A stretch of 64,000 nucleotides of DNA. It comes from Monocercomonoides exilis (Eukaryota > Preaxostyla > Oxymonadida > Polymastigidae). The stretch spans positions 872,501 through 936,500 of the forward strand of contig LSRY02000027.1 of the NCBI GenBank assembly GCA_001643675.2, given 5' to 3'. The position numbers were made by a program, and so were the translations under genes. Under the pieces are notes generated by a model. The model saw nothing but the letters and a program-made list of their open reading frames with translations, searched no databases and had not been told where the DNA came from. This document shows positions 1 to 11,800 of this stretch, one piece after another (positions within the stretch are counted from its first letter, which is position 1; every line of letters begins with the position of its first letter).

Positions 1-341
1 AATGATCAAAACCATTTCTTCAATATAAGTCCTTAAGAATTACTGATAAAAACAAAAAGAATGCTTTGATACAGCATTCTTTTTTTATTATTTATTTATT
101 ATTTATTTATTTTTTTTTTAATTTTGCATAAAAGAAGAAAAACACATCACAATTCAAAATAATGAAATAAATTTTTGATGAAGTGAATATTTTTGACAAA
201 TTTGTAAATATTTGAAAATGAAGCATAAATCTTCAATCAACAATTAAAGCTTTATTGAAAATATTTATTGATAATATTAACAACAATCACTTTCAAAGCA
301 TTCCATGTAAATATGCACATTGATAGTCTTCGTTATCTGCT
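1..341. other. AT-rich intergenic sequence downstream of UTP6
   Basis: AT-rich sequence with a T-rich stretch near 80-120. I see no open frame or RNA gene. It lies 3' of the minus-strand UTP6 gene, so any 3' UTR and polyadenylation signal of that gene would fall here. Confidence 0.5.
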
Positions 342-2590
342 TTACGTTTGCTCTGTTTCAATCTTTTCAACTTGGTGTACTAAGAAGAAAAATTTAGCAA
401 GAAACATTCGGATAAGTCTGCTAAAGTGGAACAAATGAAATGATGAATGATTAAATTTATCAAAAGATGCTGAAGAACGAATCGATGGCTTTTGTCTCGC
501 ATCTGAGTTTGAGGAATAGTCAGAATCTGACTCTGACGAGGAAATTGAAGATGAAGATGATTCAGAACTGCTCTCTTCAGATGAACTTCCAACGTCATCG
601 TCATCCTCTTCTTTTCGACTTCGCTTTTGTTTTGTCTCGATAGACACATTCGATTTATTGAAATGGGCTTTCTTTTGCTTCTTGCTATCCTTCTTATCCT
701 TCTTCTTCTTTTTGTTCTTCACAACTGCTGTCTTCCTTTCAAGTCTTTTCTCAACCTCTCGTTCTATTTGGTCTGCCCATCCTTTTTCTGGTTGCCATTC
801 ATGCTCTTTCACAAGCGTCGACAGAAAATGCAACGGGAAACTGAGCGAATTTGAAAGGGTCGAGATATCAACTGCAGAAGAAGAAACATTTGTTGTTTTT
901 GCTTTTGCTTGTGAAGAAGAAGAAGAAGAAGAAGATGCTTTTTCTTCAGTTGAACAAAGAAATGCACGAATGGACGAAACATCACCAATTGAAGATGGCA
1001 AAACAGAATCTTTCAAAATCTCTTCAAAACTCTCTTTTCCATCATCATCTTCATCATCATTTCCTTCTTCTCCTTTCATTGACAGCACATCCGCCTTGCA
1101 AGCATTCGCAACGAGATCGCAAATAGCAGAGCACAAATCTGACAAAATCTGTCTCTTTTTCGTTTCCATTGACTCTGTGCACAAAGGGACGATTCGAGAT
1201 AAATAGTGAAATGGTGAAGTGTTTGATATTTCATCTTCTTCATCTTCATCTTCATCTTCCTCTTCCATCTCTTCCTCTTCTTCATTTCCATCTTTCTCGC
1301 CAGTGCTTTCTGCTGAATTTTCATCATTTTCATTTGTTCCTTTCTTTTTCTTTTTCTTTTCAGATATTCTTTCATTTCTCGCATTTTCCATTAACATACT
1401 GTTTTCATCTTTCAATTTTGCAATCAAATTTCTTTTGATTTGCACAAATGTCTTTAGAATTTGTTGCAAAAACAGAATATATGGATCAGAATTCGAAGCA
1501 TAACCTTCTTTAAGCATTTGTTCAGATTGCTTACGAAGATCTGATGCTTCTGATTGCTCGGCTTTGTTTGCTTCACTTTCATTCGGATCTGCATTCAAGG
1601 TTGATGTATCCAGTGCACTTTGTATGTCAAAACCGTTCATGAATGAAAGAGAGGTAATTGGATTTTGAGTGGCAGGATTTATAAAGCCCGTTATAGTTGA
1701 ACTTTGAGACATAAATGAAGATTCTTGGGTCTTTCTCCACAATCTGGTTTCTCTCTTCACTTCGTCCACTCCATTACGGTAAATAACAAAAGGAACAATA
1801 GGTTCTTCAAAATAACGATCTCTGTCTTTCCCATTGTATTTTGGATCACTTTGGCTCAATTCGTCCACTTCATAATCAGGAATCACAGCACGAGATACAA
1901 CACCACGAGAAAAATGAACCATTTCCAAGTGGAAAAAGTCGTGGTAAAGCCGAGCATTTGAAGGATTTAGACGAAGACCGTGCTGAAGAATTGAACGTGC
2001 AAAAATAATCCCCTTTCCATGATCAAGTTCAAAAAATGACGATAATGAAAATAATACGATAGAATGCGGATTCAACTTCAAAGCTTTTGCAAATGTTTGA
2101 CTAAGAGAATGGAAGCTTCCCTCCGAAACGCTATATTGAGCATATTTCATCCATTGATTAATGTCATGAGGATATTTTTTGAGCATTTTTTGATAAAGAT
2201 GATGAATTCTCTGAACCATTTTGGTTTCGGTATTTACACGTGTTTTTCCTATAATGAAAATATAAAATTATAACAAATTACAATTGAAAAAAAGAATACC
2301 AAGTATCTTTTTTCTAATTCGCAATAATCTTAAAAGCTGGACTTCATAATTTATGAAATGTTCATAATCTGAAACTAATGGCATATGTTGTGAAATTCTG
2401 GTATAATAATCATCTCGCTTATCCAAAATTTTCTTTAACTCTTCCTAAAAACGTTAATAATTGTTGTTTCAGATATAATGCAAGAGCAACAAAACAAAAA
2501 ATGACATACCGCGGAAAAGAGTTTTCTTTTTTTAAGCTCATATATTTCTTCCGCTGAATTTTCTCTGAAAGAAGATATATAACGAGTCAT
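342..2590 (-). CDS. UTP6: U3 snoRNA-associated protein 6 (UTP6), HAT-repeat protein, three exons
   Basis: Predicted subunit of the small-subunit processome, acting in the nucleolus in pre-18S rRNA processing. I read three exons: 2590-2510, 2444-2300 and 2248-342, which join in frame to 710 residues. The N-terminus has the UTP6 layout: a helix with LFSAEELKKI, then DYEHFINYEVQLLRL, matching the conserved FINYVQYEINLL-type segment of the family. HAT-type helical repeats follow (YPHDINQWMKYAQY, LNPSNARLYHDFFHLEMVHF). The second half is low complexity, with long Asp/Glu runs, Lys runs and Ser runs, and is much longer and more charged than in yeast or human UTP6. The start at 2590 is the only in-frame ATG ahead of the conserved segment. 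Both introns are short and GT..AG. The gene diverges from the TRP-channel gene. Family assignment is good; exact exon 1 length is less certain. Confidence 0.85.
2249..2299 (-). other. UTP6: UTP6 intron 2 (51 bp)
   Basis: Donor GTATTC and acceptor ATTATAG on the minus strand, phase 1. Splicing joins the KKIL segment to GKTRVNTETK and continues into the HAT repeats. Confidence 0.8.
2445..2509 (-). other. UTP6: UTP6 intron 1 (65 bp)
   Basis: Donor GTATGT and acceptor TTTTAG on the minus strand. Removing it joins the LFSA and EELKKI codons in phase 0 and restores the conserved N-terminal helix. Confidence 0.8.
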
Positions 2591-2785
2591 TCAGATATTT
2601 TCTATTTAGATCTTTACCCTTTACTTTATCTTTCAAAAATCTCTTTTTTTCTGTATCTCAATTTAAAATACAGTAACGTTTTGCGCTCGTTGAAAAAACT
2701 TATCTTTATTTATTTGTATGCTTATATTTATAGTTAAATTTTTATTTAAGTATTGTTTATGAATATTTTTTCAGTGTTTACAATA
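2591..2785. promoter_or_regulatory. Shared bidirectional promoter gap between UTP6 and the TRPML-like gene
   Basis: Two genes start back to back with only about 170-195 bp between their ATGs, so their promoters must overlap or abut. The gap is AT-rich with T-runs. I cannot name a specific core element. Confidence 0.4.
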
Positions 2786-5057
2786 ATGGAACAACAGCGC
2801 AGCCGTTGGCTTCAATATAAAGAGGGTTCGTTAGAAGATAAAATCACACTGAGTCCAATAGAGAAATGGAAAAGATACAGAATATTTCCATCAAAGCTGG
2901 TCATTCAATGCGTAACATCTTTATTTGTTGTTGCACAATTCTTTTTGCCAAATTTTACATCGGATCGAGAAGTTACTTCGAATATCGCTCAACTTTCAGG
3001 CTTCTTCTTACCAGAAGATTACGATCATTACGACAGAAAAGAGCAAACATACATTTTTTATAGTAAAGATGCATTTTTGAATCATCTAAAGCACATTTCG
3101 TCTTCATTTTTTGAATTTCAAAAGATTGTAATCGGAGGATATGTTTTGGAGCTTGATGACTCACCTCCTATTTCGACCTATACTCATTTTAATTCTTGGC
3201 CAACTGATGGTTCAATCCCTCCTTTTTCAACTCGAACTAGTATCAAGCAATTTACGTTAACAAAAGAAACACCATTTGGACCTTTTGGCGGAACCGAAGA
3301 AGAAATTCTGTATAATGTCCGCAGGATGAAAAAATATGAAATTTCATTTTTTCTTTCTGAGCTGAGGCATAATTGGGCACATGGTGTCAGTGAGTGCGTG
3401 TGGGAGGCACGCGTAGAATACTCCTTTGAAAAACGCGGAATAATTTCAGTTGGAGTTAATTATGTTCGCAGGATGACGCGCCTTGCAGCAGGGGAATTCA
3501 TCAGGATTGGCATTGATGTATGCTTGATGATACTTGCAATATGGTCAATCGTCCTTGTTTTGCGCTCTTTCATTCAATCTTTTTTCATCATGCTCGAGGT
3601 GAAAAAGACTTACAATGAACATTATGCTAAAGGAGAATTTGTTATTCCATGGTCAGCGCTGCCCGTTTCGCAGAAGATGAGGTTCTTCAACGGATGGGAT
3701 GGGCTGACACTGATTTCTTCTTTTAGCAGCTTCACTGGAGCTCTTATTGAAGTTTGTACTTACCTTTTTTTTTTTTTTGACTTATTCATTTAATTTTCTT
3801 TTCTGTTGATAATTGTTTGAAATCGAAACATTTATTAAATTTCAATGTGACCTTTATTTTTTGCTAACTGATCGTGCAAAATCAAATTAGATTTTATCTT
3901 TAACTGGAGGAACTGTTGGTTCTTCTTCATTTGGCAATATCTTCAGGGGAATCGGAGCTCTTCTCGTCTTTATGAACTATCTTCGCTTCCTCGATTTTTC
4001 CAAGCAGTATTCCATGTCTATTCGCGTCTGTGGAAACGCAATGCCAGTTTTCTTCAACATCGTCATTTCTTCACTTCCTTTCTATTTAGGCTTTATTTTA
4101 GTCGGATGCGCAGTGTATTCATCTCGCTGTGAGTGGTACGCGGGTGTTGTACAGACGGCTTTAACATTGTGGGGGCTGATGAACGGAGATTCCGTTCTGG
4201 ACATCTGGAATCGAATGTTTACTGTCTCTCCATTCTTCTCTTTCTTTTTTCTCTTCACATTTGTCATGCTGTTCATATACGTCATTGTCAACTTGTTCTA
4301 TTCAATCATCGAAGAAGCATACTTCCTGACAAAGCAGCGTCTTTACTCAGATTGGGAATATAAAGAGGCTTCTGGCGTTTCTGATGCCAAATGGGATAGC
4401 CTTCTACTTGCGCTCAATCAAAACGCAAAGAAGAAGGATAGAATTGCACAAGAAGCTTATCGAAGAGAAGAAGCGATTCGAAGAAGAGAGAGGAAAGAAA
4501 GAATTCTCGCAAAGATGAAACAGATTCCTGGTAACGTTCAAGTTGAAGAGTTCACTCGAGGCCGAAAGAAAAGAAATACACCTGAAATGAAGGTTTTTGA
4601 GAGCAAAAAAATGAGCTCTTCTGAAGATGCGACTGATGTTAATGCAATTCCTCTTGTTCCAGTTAAATTTAGCAACAGCAATATTCTAGCCGAATCACAA
4701 AACGAAAACCAGCGAAATCAAAATTCATCAGATTCGTTTTCGTTCGAGGCTAACAAACGAAGTCCGCCCCAAGACTCTGTATATCGTCCAAGTCGCCCAA
4801 CTTCTCTTCCAGCTCATTCAATTTCGTCAGCTCAAAACGTGAACGAGAACATGCGAAATTTGAATACACTTCACAATTATTCAGCATCATCTGATTCTTC
4901 TTCCCACGAATCACTTCACTCAAAGATTGTTTCTCCTTATCCAAATTCTTCAATTAATTCTGTTGATAGCGATATTTCCATTATCGGGAGTAGCTCTTCT
5001 GCTTTGTCTGACAATGATTTTGACTTTTTTATGAAATCATCGAATCATCGTAATTGA
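2786..5057 (+). CDS. Mucolipin-like TRP cation channel (TRPML family), two exons
   Basis: Predicted endolysosomal or contractile-membrane cation channel. Exons 2786-3751 and 3891-5057 join in phase 0 to about 710 residues. A first hydrophobic helix (LVIQCVTSLFVVAQFFL) is followed by a long extracytosolic segment of about 200 residues, as in the polycystin-mucolipin domain. Then come helices including CLMILAIWSIVLVLRSFI, the mucolipin-like motif RFFNGWDGLTLISS (family: FINGWY..IIIS), and GIGALLVFMNYLRFLDFSKQ (family: VWLGVIRYLGFFRKY). The pore loop LWGLMNGDSVLDIW corresponds to CLFSLINGDDMFATF, and a last helix precedes a hydrophilic, Ser/Asn-rich tail of about 250 residues. The filter reads NGDS where animal mucolipins have NGDD. 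The ATG at 2786 has A at -3 and G at +4; an upstream in-frame ATG at 2759 would add nine residues. It ends convergently with the giant gene. Confidence 0.85.
3752..3890 (+). other. Intron of the TRPML-like gene (139 bp)
   Basis: Donor GTTTGT, acceptor AAATTAG, with a CTAAC branch-like motif about 25 bases before the acceptor and a T-run inside. Phase 0 splicing joins two transmembrane segments in the order expected for mucolipins. Confidence 0.8.
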
Positions 5058-5829
5058 TGAATAGTCTGAAAAGGTATTTTTGCGTATTTTTTCAAAATTT
5101 CGAATTTTTTTTGTTTGGTTTAATAAATTTGTTAATTTTACGCTTAACTTTTCTTTACCAATTTTTTTGGTTTTCTTTATTTACAAAATTTAATTTATTC
5201 TTATTTGATGAGCGTTGATCACATTTTTGTTGAAAACAAAAATCTTTATATTCTTTTAATCCTTTTTTCCAAAAAATAAAAAAAGAAAGAAAAACTTCTT
5301 TATTTGGACAATTGTATTATTCATAGTGATACAGATAATTACTGAAAAAATTGAAAATAAACTTTTGCTTATTTTATATAGATCAATAAGTTCCCAGAAA
5401 AAACCAGTTGAAATTATTTGTTAAAGATAAAAGAAAGAAAATAATTCTAGTTAAAACAAATAAAAAAACATGTAATCAACAAAACGAAGATTTTGTTAAG
5501 CAAGAAGCTAATAAAAAGTCCTTTATTCAAAATATATGAATAACAAAAACAAATTTCGACTTTAAATAACATGAAAAAAAAAATAAAAAATTATATTTTA
5601 CAAGTAATCGGCAAGGAACTAGAAAATACAAACTGATTATAAAAAGACTCGCCGCTCATTAAAAAAATTCGAAAAGCTTAAAATTATCTTTAACAAAAAG
5701 CTAATAAATGAGAAAATCCCTTTGCTCTGACAAGATTGGATAACATTTAAAAAAATAAAAAATTTTGTTTATAAAAGCTAAAAGAAAATCTGAAAATGTT
5801 CAGTTTCCCCTTCAATGCTTGCACATTCT
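5058..5829. other. Convergent intergenic region
   Basis: AT-rich spacer between the 3' ends of the TRPML-like gene and the giant surface gene. It has many A- and T-runs and no convincing frame, RNA gene or repeat with defined ends. Confidence 0.5.
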
Positions 5830-8800
5830 TTATTCAAGCTCGTCAATTAGCTCGCTAACTCTGTTTTCTCTAGCTTTTCTTAATTTTCTTTGCCTCTTTT
5901 TCTTTTTCTTTTTCCTTTTTTTCGACGTGCTATCTTGTTCAAAATCGACATCCCCTCCAAATTCATTTGCGTCTTCTGAAAAAACATCATTTTGGAACAG
6001 TTCATCTGTAAACAGTGCGTTGAAAAGGAAAGGATCCGATGTTATCATTGATTCAATATCAACTCCGTTTTCGATGTTGTTTGAAATTTCATTGGCATCA
6101 TCCATAAAAAGCTCGTTATCAGCAATGTTGTCAAATTCGCTCTTTCTTTCTCCCTCGTTAGTATTCCACTCTTCCTCATCTGCAGAAGGCTTTAACTCAT
6201 CGTCATTCCAAACAGAATCGAACATTGAAGACGCTAACATTTCATCAGAATCTCGATCGGTTGCACTTTCTGATGTTCTTGCGTATTCATAAGCATTCTC
6301 AAAGTTATCTGGTTGACGCATATCATCATTTGCTCCGTATTCTTCATCTGCAACAAACTCATCTAATTCTGAGTTTCGTTCAAAATCATTTTCATTCATC
6401 TGTGAAAGACCATCTGATTCAAGAATTGGCAGAGCTTGAACAACATTTTCAGAATGAGATTGGTCTGAAAAGACAAATGAATTTCTTTCAAGATCTCCAT
6501 CCATCTGGTCTTCTTCTTCCCCTTCCCAATCAATCATCTCTTCGTTTTCTTCAGTATCATATCTCATAAGATCTGACTCGGCATTCCTTTGAACAGCTGT
6601 TGATCGCCCATTCGGGCTTAACATTGTTCCGCTTGAAGCATTTTCTCTTTCTTCCAAGTCAATGGGAGTACCATATTCGTTATTTAGAGGTTCTTCATGT
6701 TGCTGAAATAGTTCATCACCATTAAAGGAAGGATAACCATCAGGAGCCTTGTTGAAGTTCGTTTCATTAAAATCATCGAATTCTTCTGATGAAGATGAAG
6801 CTGAAGCCGATGAAGCACGCTGTTTCGGAGTATTTCCTAGAATATTCTTGCTCAATGGATTTTTTGTTGTTTCAACAAATGAACTGTCTTGCATGGTACT
6901 TCTGATCGAGGTATTTTTCTTTTTGGAAAAAGTTGAACGATAAGTAGATTCAGTATCTGTTGGAGGACGCTTGTTCGGAGTAACCTGCGCTGTTGGAAGT
7001 GCGCCTGATGGATTGGAAGAAGAAGAAGAAGAAGAAGAAGCACCCACATCCACCACAATTCTCACTTGATCGTTTGACTCAACTTTGTTAGAATCTGAAT
7101 GCCTTCGCCTCCGTTCTTTCGCTTTTCTCGGTGAAGTTTGACTGGCTCTTGCACGTTCAGTTTCATTTTCTGTTCTGTTGTCTTCTGGCTGGCTTATGTC
7201 TTGGCTTTGTTTATTATTATTGGTCTTTCTTTTCTTTATCCATACGATTATAATGATTAGAGTTATTAAAGCAAGAAGGAACAAAACTCCAGCTAAAATT
7301 GGCAGCCAAATCATCTGTGACCCTTTTGAAACAGAATCATTTCCAGAAGAGGCATTTGGATCGTTGCTTCCATTGACAATTGGATCAGGCGATACAGCAA
7401 CTGTATTCAAGAAAAATGACGCTGCTGTTTTAACCTCCTCATTTGGATTCCAGAAAAGGACTTTTAGATAAAAATCTACATTTGCTGCTTCAATCTCTGA
7501 TGGAAGAGAAGTAACTGCTTTGAAAAGATCTTCCTTTACTTCAATCCAAAATGTTGTCTCATTTTCGAAGTTTTCAATTGGCTGATTGATTGAAGAATAA
7601 AGAGTTTCATTATTTGCATATGAATCAATAGAAACAGTTAAATTACACGGAAAGAGTAATTCGCCTGTGAAAGTCATTCTAACAGTTGAAGATGAACGCG
7701 AAGGCATCTGTGAATTGGAGCGCGAAGAAATTGAAATATTACCGTTAGATGATTGTGTATAAATTATTTCTTTGTTTGATTTTTCCGTTGATTCCGACTG
7801 AACTGGTAAAGTCGAATTCGACAGATCAGATCGTTTCATGTATTTAAGCTTTGGAATGAACCAAAATTGTCCGTATTCCTTGTCCGTTGGGTGAGTGAAT
7901 TTGCATTTGCGACTCAGAATCCAATCTGAACTTACCGAAGGAGGATTTGTTACAGTTATATTTGCACCGAAGCACAAAATATCTCTTTGAAGAGATGAAA
8001 ATGAATTGCTTTTCTCACTGTTGAAATAGAATGTTGAGTTTTCAAGAAATGCTGAACTTTCGCTTATATAAAGAGCTCCATCTGGGGAAGATCTGAAAAT
8101 TGACGATGAAAAATGAGCCTCAGAGTCGTCCACGCTTATCATAGACTTATTCCACTGACAAACAGTATGAAGTTCATTGACAGAATTCCCAGGATTATTA
8201 CTTAACAAAGGACTTGCGTTTCCGGAATCTCTCAAAAGTTTATTGTTATTGGAGACAGAAGTGAATGAATTTGATAATGAAGTTGGTATTGGAACAGATG
8301 GCAGAAAGCTTCCAACAAACTGGGTATTTATTACATTTAACACTCCACCACTAATTCGAAAACTAGTTCCCAAATCACTTCCTCCTCTGGTCTGAATAAA
8401 TAAGCACTCATCAATCGTGCAAGCACATCCTTCACACAAGACAACACTTCCATTTTGAGAGCTTTCACATTCAACAGTATCAAATTTGGAAGCAGTTAAA
8501 TTTAGATGTGCAGTTCGAGAATTCCTTCCAATAACAGAAACAAGCGAATTAGCTTTTGCTGTAACATTGTTAATGATCATCGATAATAATGAACATTTAC
8601 TGGCTTCGCTGAGTGATAACATTCCCTTTTCAAAACCAACATCAAACAATTCAAAGTTATCTAAATGAAGAATACAGCTTACTCCAGACACAAGGAAAAA
8701 TGCCATAGTCGATTGACTTGATGACTCTGGTTCTCCGTTATTTAACGAAAGCGTACAATTAAACACTGTTAAATTTGAAGCAGAAACGATGAACAACGAA

Positions 8801-11800
8801 TCAGATCCATTTAATTCATTAAAACAATTTAAGGAGACAAATCTAAATTCTGTTGGACTAGTAACATTGAAATAGCTATTAATAATCATTTCGCCTCTTT
8901 CCTCCAAATTTTGAAGCTCTTTGTTCAATGCTCGATGGGACAATGCTGCTGGTAATTCAGAAGTTATAACATAATCACCAATGACAAAGTCAACTCTACG
9001 CGAAACGATACACCAATCTTTCAGATAAACTTTGTGCTTTCTACTTTGCCTATTTATAGCATGAACTATTTCTCCACATGGATATCCAGCGAACCCGCAA
9101 ACAGATCCATTGACACCTGTTTCTCCGCTTAAATAAATCCAATCAGGTGTGGAATCCAAACAATATTTCAAAGGAAGTGTTAGATTTTCTTCGTTCCTAT
9201 CCATTCCAATGTAATCTTCGTTGGTGCTTTCAGAAAACCGATCTGGACTGTAAAATGCAAATGTTGTTCTGTTAACAACACGCAAAAGACTGTTTGCAGA
9301 AATGAAAATGTTCCTTCCGTATTCAGCATTATTTGCAGTAAAATGAGGAGTACTTATAGAAAAGAGCGCTTGTTCATTTACTACAAATAAAGATACTCCT
9401 CCTCCCTTTCCATTTGATCCGCTGCTAAAAGGTGCCGTGCAAAATTCAAATGAATTATTCTCAAGCACAAACCCTATATGACTTGTGACATTCACAAATA
9501 AACCTCCTCCAGAGCTATCTCCCGAACTAAAATGCTCAGGTTTTTGTCCTGCTCCTAAAGTGTTAGTCACGGAGCAATTCGAAAAAAGGCAAGACAAAAT
9601 TCTAACCGATTGATCAGTTCTTGAATCTTCCTCGTTCCACGGTAAAGTGTTGCAAACATATAAACATCCTCCATGCGATTTTTTGTTCATAACTCTCGTG
9701 AAATTTGTGCGATTAAAACTGCATTTGCTCCATTCTTCAATTCCAATTAGAGAAGTATTTGTACAAACCACATCAGATATATTTGTGTTTTCGATATTTA
9801 ATTGTTTCACAGATACCACACGAATTAACTTATCGCTCAAATACAACGGGCAATTTGGTATAGAAAAGTTAGTTATGTTCACATTTGTATTCGCTCCATT
9901 TGCATCAATAAAGATTTTTTTAAGTGTAGCATACGATGAAATTTCATTTGATGATTTTGCTGTTAGAGCGATAAATGTCTGAGTGGTAGATAAGACTGTA
10001 AATGCGAATGAATCAATTTGAAGCGTTCCTTCACTGACAGAAATAAATTTTATTGGAACAACTTTATTTAAACTGACACCAAATTTGCATTCCTTTAATC
10101 TTGTTGTCCCACTTTTAACTGATATAAATGATGATGGCAATTCCTTGTTTGACAATACACTAAATATAATTCTGCTAATTGTTAATCTGTAAGAGCTAAT
10201 AATTGCAGATTGCGTTAAGGTGTGGTTTGACGGAAGTTCAAGCTTCACAGTATTGTTCAGCTCTGAAGGCATGAGTGCAAGTTCTCCCTCAGAAGGCTCA
10301 AACGATGATGTTATTGACAAATCGTCTTTGATGCCAACGATGGACTGATTGAGACGACGCTGGCTTGCACTGTGTCGAATTGTAGCACATGGGTAAAAAC
10401 TGAATCCGCATGCAGAATTATCATTTCCTGATTGAGAAACAAACACTGTCGTTGCATTCTGATCAATTAGATAATAAACAAGAGGAATTGAGTCAACGTT
10501 AACGAACTCATCAAATCCTTCCAATGAGAAATTTGAAGTTAATAAAACATCAGGATGACTATTTGTTACAAAAGGTAACGATTCCTTATGTATTGTCTGA
10601 GGTAAATTGAACGATGTGACAAATAAATCTCTTCCATAAACTGCTTTATTAACTTCTGCGTCATTCAAAGGAGGGAAGTAAGTTAATGATCCAATGGAAA
10701 ATAATTGATATGCCACAATTTCTGATTCTGTCTCTTGAGTCTCTTCTGTTTCTGCACCAGACCTGGTTTTGAGATTCAAATATATTGCTCCTCCTTTTCC
10801 TTTATAATCATTCTCATTTGTAACTGAACATCGCAAAAATCGACAATAATTCATCTTTAGACTGTCTTCTTCATAAAGGAAAGCAGAGATTGATCCTCCA
10901 TTGCATTTTCCAGATTCAGAATTTTGAGTTACGCTGCAATTTGTAAAATTCGATTTGGTTATTATTATAGTTTTTTGATCAGCTTCATTGAAAAATTCAT
11001 TGAAAGCATTTTTAACTGTCTTTAAAGCAGACATCTTGCTAAAATAATTGTTTTTGGTTGAATTATTTGAAGCTAAAATATTTGTTGAAGAACCATCAGA
11101 ACATTCAATTGAAATGCACGATCCATCTCCAAATGTTCGAGCAATGTTTTCAAATGAAGAATTTTCAATTGCAAACTCCCCGCTCTCTTCGATATATATC
11201 AAACTTGCATCGCTAAGTGCGATATTTGATAGCGATGATTGGCTTATCAATATTGAAGATTGGCCAGCCGAAGATAAAACTTGAATGAAAGAGCTTTTGT
11301 TCTCCATCAATATCTCGTTGACATTTATCTTTGTGAAAACAGCATTTGATGCAGATATGACGAAGAATGGGCGAGTAAAGGTTGGAGTCACAGCATTCAC
11401 AATAGAAAATATTGTTACATTCAAGCTACCACTTTCAACGTTTATCACAACCAAATTCAATTCGTTTTCGTCACCTGAATATGAAAATAAGCAATCTTCA
11501 AGCTTCAGATTCCCCTTTGATGAGAAAATGTTTAAAGTATCAGACGCTGCGTTTCCAAAATTGATGGAAATATTAGAGAAGCATAAGTTGCCATCGATGG
11601 AGATCACAGATTGAGAAATCACTTCAGGTTCTTCAGAAAGCTGAACAGAAAAGTCTGACATCGTTTCTTTATCAAATGAATGGACATTGACGTTCAAATC
11701 ATCTGAGACACTTAAAGCTTCTTTCAGAATAACACTTGAAATAACGCTAACATTTCCTAAGACTGTTAATGGGAGTGGATGGATCGCTCCGTTCAAATCA

